A stretch of 6,145 nucleotides of DNA from NCBI GenBank assembly GCA_003647035.1, contig QMMB01000218.1, positions 1 to 6,145 on the forward strand, written 5' to 3'. The position numbers were made by a program, and so were the translations under genes. The stretch comes from Deltaproteobacteria bacterium. Its GTDB lineage: Bacteria; Myxococcota_A; Polyangia; Polyangiales; Houyiibacteriaceae. Position 1 is the stretch's first letter. The number at the start of each line of letters is the position of its first letter. Under the pieces are notes generated by a model, which saw only the letters and a list, made by a program, of their open reading frames with translations, was not told the origin of the DNA and did not search any database. This document shows positions 1 to 6,145 of this stretch, piece by piece.

Positions 1-24
1 AAAAAATCCGCGAGAACTGATCCA

Positions 25-588
25 ATGGCAGATACCTCAGACATCAAAAAAGGCTTCAAGATGCTCATCGATGGCGTGCCCTACGCCGTCGTCGGCCACC
101 AGTTCGTGAAGCCGGGCAAAGGCCAAGCGTTCGTCCGGACTCGCATCAAGAACATGATGACGGGCGCAGTCATCGACCGGACGTTCAAGAGCGGCGAAAA
201 GCTCGAGAAGGCCGACACCGAAGAGCGCACGATGCAGTACCTCTACCAGGAGGGTGACGCGCGGGTGTTCATGGACACCCGGAGCTACGAGCAACTCTCT
301 TTGTCGAACGAGCAGCTCGGCGACAATGTGCACTACCTCCTCGACGGGACCGAGGTGGACATCATGCTCTTCGAGGGCCGTCCCATCGGCGTCACCCCCC
401 CGACGTTCGTCGAGGTCGTAGTCACCGAGACCGAGCCCGGCTTCAAAGGCGACTCGAGTGGAAACACGACGAAACCTGCGACTTGCGAAACCGGGCTACA
501 GGTCAACGTGCCACTCTTCGTCAACACCGGCGACAAGCTGAAGGTCGACACGCGCACGGGCGACTACGTGGAACGCGTCAAAGGCTGA
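25..588 (+). CDS. efp: Elongation factor P (EF-P)
   Basis: EF-P binds the ribosome between the P and E sites and rescues ribosomes stalled on consecutive prolines; it acts in the cytoplasm. The 187-residue product has the normal family length. The N-terminal KOW-like domain (about residues 1-64) carries the loop KPGKGQAF, whose middle lysine, K32, aligns with the modified K34 of E. coli EF-P. Two OB-type domains follow (about 65-126 and 127-187). They include the VTPP motif near residue 123 and the C-terminal signature running from TKPAT through VPLFVNTGD to KVDTRTGDYVERVK. The ATG at 25 gives the expected N-terminus; the ribosome site before it is weak (GAGA at 12-15). The lysine-type loop and the adjacent epmA indicate beta-lysylation rather than rhamnosylation, which uses an arginine. 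The promoter lies beyond the left edge of the window. Identity is certain; the modification is inferred. Confidence 0.97.
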   Translation: MADTSDIKKGFKMLIDGVPYAVVGHQFVKPGKGQAFVRTRIKNMMTGAVIDRTFKSGEKLEKADTEERTMQYLYQEGDARVFMDTRSYEQLSLSNEQLGDNVHYLLDGTEVDIMLFEGRPIGVTPPTFVEVVVTETEPGFKGDSSGNTTKPATCETGLQVNVPLFVNTGDKLKVDTRTGDYVERVKG

Positions 589-596
589 GTGGTCGC

Positions 597-1562
597 GTGG
601 CGGCGCCCGCCGATCCAGCTGTGCTGCAGATCTTGGCGCGCCGCGCCGTGGTTCTGAGCTCCGTTCGGCGCTTCTTCGAAGACCGCGAGTTCGTGGAGGT
701 CGAGACACCCGCGCTCGTGCCCTCCCCCGGGCTCGACGTGCATCTCGGGGCATTCGAGGTGCGGACGCCGAAAGGAGAGCCGGCCGGTTGGCTGGCGACG
801 AGCCCAGAATACCAGATGAAGCGTCTTTTGAGCGCAGGCGCCAAACGCATTTTCCAACTCTGCCGAAGCTACCGCGGCGAGGAACATGGCCGGCATCATG
901 AGCGCGAGTTCACGATGCTCGAGTGGTACCGGGCCGACGCTACGTCCGACGACGTGATTCGCGACACCGAGGAACTAGTCGCCTTCATCGCCGACGCAAT
1001 GGCGAACAGCGGGGACCATCTCCTTGCTTCCCAGCAGGAATCCACCCCTGAAACATGGGGGCTGTCCTCTCTTGCGGCACCGTGGCGACGGGTGACCGTA
1101 GAAGAGGCGCTCGAGTTGCACGCGAACGTCGCGCTCGAAACCTTGGCGGATGACGACGAGCGGTTCTTTCGCTTGTGGGCGGAAGACGTTCAGCCGCGAC
1201 TCGGGAGCGAGCGGCCGGTGGTCGTCACTGACTGGCCGTCCTCGATGGCGTCGCTTGCGCGCCTCAAGGAGAACGGGATGGCAGACCGGTTCGAGGTGTT
1301 CTTTCGCGGAGTGGAGCTTTGCAACGGCTTCGGGGAGCTGACCGACCCCGCAGAGCAGAGACGGCGCTTCGAACAGGACCAAGCCGCCCGCCAGGCGGTG
1401 GGCGCCCCCGTCTATCCGATCGACGAGCGGTTTCTCGACGACTTGGAACGGGGCATGCCGCAAAGCGGAGGCAACGCGCTCGGAGTCGACCGCTTGCTGA
1501 TGCTGCTTGTGGGCGCCGACTCGATTCAGGACGTCATGCCGTTTCCCGAGGAACGATTGTAG
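597..1562 (+). CDS. epmA: EF-P--(R)-beta-lysine ligase EpmA (PoxA/GenX/YjeA)
   Basis: EpmA is a class II lysyl-tRNA synthetase paralogue without an anticodon-binding domain. It activates (R)-beta-lysine with ATP and attaches it to the conserved lysine of EF-P. The predicted 321 residues match the roughly 325 of E. coli EpmA. Visible motifs are the class II motif 1 region with VETPALVPSPGLDVHL after a helix ending RRFFEDREF, and WLATSPEYQMKRLL (residues 65-78). Motif 2 starts at FQLCRSYRGEE (from residue 86) and ends in EFTMLEWYR (to 112). VELCNGFGELTD (from 239) and motif 3 with GVDR at 296-299 follow. I chose the GTG at 597, 8 nt after efp and 12 nt after AAAGG at 580-584. The frame is open back to an ATG at 483, but that stretch lies inside efp and has no family similarity. 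A GTG at 621 is a second possible start. The gap to efp suggests co-transcription, so enzyme and substrate are made together. Confidence 0.93.
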   Translation: MAAPADPAVLQILARRAVVLSSVRRFFEDREFVEVETPALVPSPGLDVHLGAFEVRTPKGEPAGWLATSPEYQMKRLLSAGAKRIFQLCRSYRGEEHGRHHEREFTMLEWYRADATSDDVIRDTEELVAFIADAMANSGDHLLASQQESTPETWGLSSLAAPWRRVTVEEALELHANVALETLADDDERFFRLWAEDVQPRLGSERPVVVTDWPSSMASLARLKENGMADRFEVFFRGVELCNGFGELTDPAEQRRRFEQDQAARQAVGAPVYPIDERFLDDLERGMPQSGGNALGVDRLLMLLVGADSIQDVMPFPEERL

Positions 1563-1595
1563 GCGCCACCGCGGGTCGTGGCCGGTTCTACGGGC

Positions 1596-2387
1596 CTATT
1601 GCGACTGCTTTGTCTCGTCGGCCTTGGCGCGCTCCCACATCTCGTCGAGCTCGGGCTCATCGTAGTCGCGAAGGCTCTTACCCTCGGCTTGGGCGGCGAG
1701 CTCGCAATGCCGGAAGCGTGTGGAGAAGCGATTGAGCGAACCGCGAAGCGCAGCTTCCGGGTCTAGGCCTTGCTTGCGACCATAGGTCGCCAAGGCAAAC
1801 AAGAGGTCGCCAAGCTCGTGCTCGAGAGCGGCCATGTCCTCGCTTTGCGCCGCCTCGTCGAGCTCTTTCAGCTCTTCGTCGACCTTGTCGCGCGGGCCTC
1901 CGGCGTCAGGCCAGTCGTAGCCCACAGCACTTGCCTTTTCTCCGATGCGCACGGCGCGCAGCAGGCTCGGTAGCGCGACCGGCACCCCGCTGAGCGCACC
2001 ACGCTCCTTCTTCTCTTTGGCCTTGATGGCCTCCCAGCTGTTGATCGCGCCACTCGCATCGTCGACCTGCTCGTTTCCGAAGACCCACGGATGTCGTCGA
2101 ACCAGCTTCTCGTGAATCGCATCGACCACACCATCGATGTCGAACCAGCCTTTTCGATCTGTGAGCGCCGCCTGAAAGACGACTTGCAATAAAAGGTCCC
2201 CGAGCTCCTCCCGAAGCATCTCGGGCGTTCCGTTGTCGATGGCGTCGACGACTTCATGCGCCTCCTCGATCACGTACTGCCGCAGCGTCTCGAGCGTCTG
2301 CTCGCGATCCCAGGGGCAACCCTCCGGACCGAGCAGCGTTTGCATCAGCTCGACGAGGCGGGCCAACGACCGACCTTGTTCACTCAC
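1596..2387 (-). CDS. mazG: Nucleoside triphosphate pyrophosphohydrolase MazG, two-domain form
   Basis: MazG hydrolyses (d)NTPs to the monophosphate and pyrophosphate. In E. coli it is linked to nucleotide-pool cleaning and to control of ppGpp during starvation. The predicted 263 residues equal the length of E. coli MazG. Two all-alpha MazG domains are visible. The first has GPEGCPWDREQT at 20-31, metal-binding E41/E42/E45 (EEAHE) and E61/D64 (ELGD). The second has E171/E172/E175 (EELKE) and E191/D194 (ELGDLLF). The linker holds KLVRRHPWVFG, GYDW at 156-159 and a lysine-rich stretch near 122-128, all typical of the family. Both metal sites look intact. I prefer the GTG at 2387-2385; a TTG at 2405 would add six residues with no similarity to the family, and neither start has a clear ribosome site. 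The gene converges on epmA and diverges from the tetR operon, so it is probably transcribed alone. Confidence 0.95.
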   Translation of the reverse strand: MSEQGRSLARLVELMQTLLGPEGCPWDREQTLETLRQYVIEEAHEVVDAIDNGTPEMLREELGDLLLQVVFQAALTDRKGWFDIDGVVDAIHEKLVRRHPWVFGNEQVDDASGAINSWEAIKAKEKKERGALSGVPVALPSLLRAVRIGEKASAVGYDWPDAGGPRDKVDEELKELDEAAQSEDMAALEHELGDLLFALATYGRKQGLDPEAALRGSLNRFSTRFRHCELAAQAEGKSLRDYDEPELDEMWERAKADETKQSQ

Positions 2388-2447
2388 CGGGCGGCTGTAG
2401 CACAAGCGGTTGACGAGCCCCAGCGGCAGGCGTCATTGTCCCGGTTC
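2388..2447. promoter_or_regulatory. Divergent intergenic region between mazG and the tetR operon
   Basis: Sixty bases separate the proposed mazG GTG from the tetR ATG, so both promoters and any autoregulatory operator must lie here or run into the coding ends. ACCGGG at 2386-2391 and CCCGGT at 2440-2445 form an inverted pair placed almost exactly at the two start sites. The bases next to them are only partly symmetric. Control of both flanking genes by the TetR protein is a hypothesis drawn from the arrangement; no strong palindrome typical of a TetR operator is visible. Confidence 0.45.
2410..2439 (+). promoter_or_regulatory. Weak candidate promoter for the tetR operon
   Basis: TTGACG at 2410-2415 matches five of six bases of the sigma-70 -35 consensus. 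The only -10-like sequence at a workable distance is CATTGT at 2434-2439, with an 18-base spacer and three of six matches. Transcription from it would begin within a few bases of the ATG at 2448, giving an almost leaderless mRNA. The -10 match is poor and this may be chance. Confidence 0.2.
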
Positions 2448-3049
2448 ATGGCGTACGCAAAGAGCGCGGTCAGCTCCCAGCAAATCATCGACGCGGCTAT
2501 CCGGGTCCTCGCGCGCCAAGGGTACGCAAAGACCAGCCTGCTCGAGATCGCCAAGGAAGCCGGCATGAGCAAGGGCGCGCTACACTATCACTACCCGACC
2601 AAAGAGGCGCTGATCCACGCGGTGCTGGAGACGGCGTGCAACGTCGTCCAAGCGCGGACGGTCCAGGCCTGGTCCCCGTCCGACAATCCATTCGAAGCCC
2701 TTCGCAAGACGCTCGAAGAGCTGTGGGCCACGCGCGCGGAGCGCACGGACGAAGCATTGGTGGTTGCCGACCTGATCGCCTTGAGCCTGTACGACGACTC
2801 CCTCCGGCCCAAGCTGGCAGAGTTTTATGAGCTCGGCGCCCGGCAGATACGCGACTACCTGGAACAGAACCTGGTGGCGCTCGGCCTCGAGCCCAGGATT
2901 TCGCTCAACCTATTGCCCCGCGTCGTGATCGGACTGCTCGATGGTCTGGTGATGCAGGCATTCGTCGATCCGGATGCGTTCTCTCCGGACGAAGTAGTAG
3001 ACGCGGTCCAGACGATCGCGATTTCGATCTTCACGGGGAGCTCAGGACG

Positions 3050-3053
<4 letters not shown>
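2448..3053 (+). CDS. TetR/AcrR-family transcriptional regulator
   Basis: This is a predicted 201-residue DNA-binding regulator of normal TetR length. The N-terminal helix-turn-helix domain covers about residues 8-55: QQIIDAAIRVLARQGYAKTS, then LLEIAKEAGMSKGALHYHYPTKEAL, the classic TetR recognition pattern with the helix 3 region around GMSKGALHYHY. The rest (about 60-201) is a helical ligand-binding and dimerisation domain with no recognisable ligand signature. The ATG at 2448 fits the family N-terminus. The frame is open upstream to 2256, but that part lies opposite mazG and is not protein-like. A TTG at 2436, five bases after AGG at 2428-2430, is an alternative start that adds four residues. 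Its stop overlaps the holB start (GTGA at 3050-3053). The target is unknown; regulation of its own operon or of mazG is possible, but distant genes are equally possible. Confidence 0.93.
3035..3040 (+). promoter_or_regulatory. Ribosome binding site deciding the holB start
   Basis: GGGGAG lies nine bases before the GTG at 3050, inside the end of the tetR coding region. It is the clearest Shine-Dalgarno-like site I noticed before any gene in this window. It supports the GTG that overlaps the tetR stop codon, and so translational coupling of the two genes. Confidence 0.6.
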
Positions 3054-4033
<980 letters not shown>

Positions 4034-4072
4034 GTGGCGTCTCCGCCGATTTTGGCTAGTCTCGGGCGCGCA

Positions 4073-5704
4073 ATGGCTCGCCCCGTCTACGTCACCACGC
4101 CGATCTACTACGTCAACGATCGTCCCCACATCGGCCACGCGTACTCCACCGTGGCCGCAGACGTGGTCTCACGGTATGCGCGCCTCCGCGGGAAGCCTAC
4201 CTATTTTCTGACGGGCCTCGATGAGCACGGATTGAAGATCGAGCGGCGCGCGAAGGAAGAGGGCCTCGCACCGCAGGATTTCGTCGACCAGATGGCTGCT
4301 CCTTTCCGCTCGACGTGGGAAGAGCTCGGGTGCGCGCACGACGGTTTCATCCGAACGACATCGGCACAGCACCGTGACCGCGTGCAGGCACTCTGGAAGC
4401 TCATGCAGGACAAGGGCGACATCTATCTCGACGACTATGAAGATTGGTACTGCGTCGGGTGCGAGTCGTTCAAAACCGAGAAGGAGCTGCTCGAGGGCAA
4501 GATCTGCCCGGTTCACCAGGCGCCCGTCGAGCGCATCAAGGAGCGCAGCTACTTTTTCCGGCTGAGCAACTACACGCAGCCACTTCTCGACTACTACGCG
4601 GCACACCCCGAGTTCGTGCGGCCCGACGCGCGCTTCAACGAGGTGAAGGCATTCCTCGCTGAGGGGCTCCGTGATCTGTCGATCTCGCGAACGAGCTTCC
4701 GCTGGGGCGTCGCGGTCCCCGGGGACCCGGAGCATGTCGTTTATGTGTGGCTCGATGCGCTGATGAACTACGTGAGCGCGCTCGGCGGACCCGCCGAAGA
4801 AGGCGAGGCCCCGCTTTACGACGAGTTCTGGCAGTCGTCGGAGACGATCACGCACATCGTCGGCAAGGACATCCTTCGGTTTCACGCCATCTACTGGCCC
4901 GCCTTCTTGATGAGCGCGGAGATCCGGCTGCCGACGCAGATCTGGGCCCACGGATGGCTCACCGTGAACGGCGAAAAGATGTCCAAATCGCTCGGCAACT
5001 TCCTTCCGCCCGGCCCACTGGTCGAGGCGTTCGGCGCCGACGTGCTTCGGTACTACTTCATGCGGGAGGTGGGCTTCGGACAGGACGGGGATTTCAGCCA
5101 CCGTAACCTCGTCAATCGGTACAACGGCGAACTCGCCAACGGGCTGGGCAATCTAATGAACCGGATCGTCGCGAGCATCGTCAAGAAGAACCTCGGCGGC
5201 CGCGTGCCAAGCGTCGACTTCGATGCACTCGAGGATGTGGACCGGCAACTGATCGACAAGGCGACGGCGACCTCGAGTGAGGCCGCTAAGCACATCGAGG
5301 CGCTCGCCTTCCACCGTGCGCTCGACTCGATCTGGGAGCTGGTGTCCGCCGCAAACAAGTACGTCGACTCGACCGAGCCGTGGAAGCTCGCCAAGCAAGC
5401 CGACAAGACCCGGCTCGAGCAGGTCTGCTACACCGTGCTCGAAACCCTGCGATGGCTTTCGGTCCTGTTGTTTCCAGTGATGCCCACCAAGTGCAACGAG
5501 CTGCGCGGGCAGATCGGGATGGGCCCACTCCTTCCAACGGAGCAGACCGACCTGTGGCCGAGGGCTTGGGGCGGGCTGCGGCCAGGCACCCAAACGCACC
5601 CCGCCACCCCGCTCTTCCCGCGCTTCGACGAGAGTCAGGAACGCTCGATTTTGGAGCGGCTCGGCGTCGACAAAGACGTCGCGCCGAGGTCGTCGGCGAA
5701 GTGA
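4073..5704 (+). CDS. metG: Methionyl-tRNA synthetase, short form
   Basis: This cytoplasmic class I synthetase charges tRNA-Met and initiator tRNA. With the ATG at 4073 it has 543 residues and begins MARPVYVTTPIYYVN, the usual family N-terminus. The nucleotide-binding HIGH is at 19-22. A single zinc knuckle uses C127, C130, C145 and H148 (CVGC and CPVH). VYVWLDALMNYVSALGG and GKDILRFHAIYWPAF form the active-site core, KMSKS is at 302-306, and an anticodon-binding helical domain follows to about residue 500. The protein ends soon after PLFPRFD and lacks the C-terminal EMAPII/Trbp111-like tRNA-binding domain found in longer forms such as that of E. coli. A GTG at 4034, right after the holB stop, would add 13 residues unlike the family and has no ribosome site. 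The gene starts 39 nt after holB, probably in the same operon. A Pro-Pro-Gly lies just after KMSKS. Confidence 0.96.
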   Translation: MARPVYVTTPIYYVNDRPHIGHAYSTVAADVVSRYARLRGKPTYFLTGLDEHGLKIERRAKEEGLAPQDFVDQMAAPFRSTWEELGCAHDGFIRTTSAQHRDRVQALWKLMQDKGDIYLDDYEDWYCVGCESFKTEKELLEGKICPVHQAPVERIKERSYFFRLSNYTQPLLDYYAAHPEFVRPDARFNEVKAFLAEGLRDLSISRTSFRWGVAVPGDPEHVVYVWLDALMNYVSALGGPAEEGEAPLYDEFWQSSETITHIVGKDILRFHAIYWPAFLMSAEIRLPTQIWAHGWLTVNGEKMSKSLGNFLPPGPLVEAFGADVLRYYFMREVGFGQDGDFSHRNLVNRYNGELANGLGNLMNRIVASIVKKNLGGRVPSVDFDALEDVDRQLIDKATATSSEAAKHIEALAFHRALDSIWELVSAANKYVDSTEPWKLAKQADKTRLEQVCYTVLETLRWLSVLLFPVMPTKCNELRGQIGMGPLLPTEQTDLWPRAWGGLRPGTQTHPATPLFPRFDESQERSILERLGVDKDVAPRSSAK

Positions 5705-6145
5705 TCCCCCCGCTGGCACCGACGTTCGAAGCAGCACTGCGCGACGTGCGGGCTCAGCAACCACGTTTTCGCTGCTCGGCTGCGGCCAAGCTCGCGGAGC
5801 CCCCTGGCGACCGAAGAGACGAGGCCGTGCAGGGACTGCTAGTCCTGGCAAAGGATGAAGTAGGCGCCGTACGTGAAGCGGCGTACGAGTCGCTCGGCGC
5901 GCTCGGCGCGGCGGAAGGCCTAGCAACGTTGCACGAAGCGTTCAACGACCAGCACATGGGCGCGCGCCAGGCAGCGGTCCTGGCCTCTGGGCGCGTCTCT
6001 GCGGAGGACGGAGTGGATGCGATCGCCACCCTGCTCGATGATCCGCGCCCCGAAATGCGCTTCTCGGCGATCTGGACCTTGTCCAACCTGGGCGCAGGCC
6101 ATGCCGGCCGAATTGCACAGGGCCTGAGCGACCAAGACGAAGAAG
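5701..6145 (+). CDS. HEAT-repeat protein, 5' part only (runs off the window)
   Basis: An open frame begins with GTG at 5701, overlapping the metG stop (GTGA), and stays open for 148 codons to the window end. The protein starts with V(M)IPPLAPTFEAALRDV and is built of helix-pair units of the HEAT / PBS-lyase-like type. Equivalent arginines at residues 24, 58, 89 and 120 mark a period of about 31. The best units are VREAAYESLGALGAAEGL (from 57), ARQAAVLASG (from 88) and MRFSAIWTLSNLGAG (from 119). No signal peptide or membrane segment is visible, so it is probably a cytoplasmic scaffold or binding protein. GAGG at 5686-5689, eleven bases upstream, is a modest ribosome site. HEAT repeats do not reveal a function. 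The overlap shows co-translation with metG, not a role in tRNA charging. Strong repeat pattern and codon bias make the reading frame credible. Confidence 0.8.
   Translation, partial: MIPPLAPTFEAALRDVRAQQPRFRCSAAAKLAEPPGDRRDEAVQGLLVLAKDEVGAVREAAYESLGALGAAEGLATLHEAFNDQHMGARQAAVLASGRVSAEDGVDAIATLLDDPRPEMRFSAIWTLSNLGAGHAGRIAQGLSDQDEE

Noticed and set aside
483..596. Upstream extension of the epmA frame to an ATG inside efp
   Set aside because: These 38 codons read an arginine-rich, low-complexity translation of the efp 3' end in another frame and match nothing in EpmA proteins. The GTG at 597 gives the family length.
975..1463. Open frame of 162 codons antisense to epmA
   Set aside because: It lies opposite conserved EpmA sequence and has no recognisable domain.
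1563..1595. Bidirectional terminator between the convergent epmA and mazG
   Set aside because: The only stem I find is GCCAC (1565-1569) with GTGGC (1578-1582), five pairs with an eight-base loop and no T-run on either side. It is too weak to call.
2256..2447. Upstream extension of the TetR frame to 2256
   Set aside because: Most of this stretch lies antisense to the conserved mazG N-terminus and the rest is intergenic; the TetR domain begins normally at the ATG at 2448.
4034..4072. GTG start for metG directly after the holB stop
   Set aside because: The 13 added residues precede the conserved MARPVYVTTPIYYVN start and there is no ribosome site before the GTG. It cannot be excluded completely.
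4169..5101. Long open frame of 310 codons antisense to metG
   Set aside because: It lies fully opposite the conserved MetRS core, and long antisense frames are expected in GC-rich genes. The translation shows no family motif.
5153..5926. Open frame of 257 codons on the minus strand across the metG/HEAT junction
   Set aside because: Arginine- and proline-rich translation, opposite two well-supported coding regions.

Overview
The window is a compact, GC-rich bacterial chromosomal segment with strong GC preference at third codon positions and GTG start codons. It holds seven housekeeping-type genes, with no sign of phage, insertion sequence, CRISPR or other mobile DNA. The gene content and protein style fit a Gram-negative proteobacterium-like lineage: EF-P with an EpmA-type lysine loop, EpmA itself, a two-domain MazG, and a short MetRS followed by a HEAT-repeat protein. 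A myxobacterial or other deltaproteobacterial origin is my best guess. It rests on gene neighbourhood and codon bias, not on a marker search.

Left block (25-1562, + strand): efp, encoding elongation factor P, is followed 8 nt later by epmA, the lysyl-transferase-like enzyme that modifies EF-P. Substrate and modifying enzyme are therefore probably made from one transcript. The partner aminomutase gene epmB is not in the window.

Middle (1596-2387, - strand): mazG, a nucleoside triphosphate pyrophosphohydrolase, converges on epmA with a 33-nt gap. It diverges from the next operon across a 60-nt intergenic region.

Right block (2448 to window end, + strand): a TetR-family regulator, holB (DNA polymerase III delta' clamp-loader subunit), metG (short-form methionyl-tRNA synthetase) and the start of a HEAT-repeat protein. 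tetR/holB and metG/HEAT overlap through GTGA junctions, and holB/metG are 39 nt apart, so these four probably form one operon. The HEAT gene runs off the right edge.

I see no convincing novel system. The most interesting points are the efp-epmA pairing, the loss of all zinc-binding cysteines in delta', and a TetR regulator translationally joined to a replication gene. A Pro-Pro-Gly motif beside the KMSKS loop of MetRS, which could link metG to EF-P, and the undescribed HEAT-repeat protein are also worth a look.
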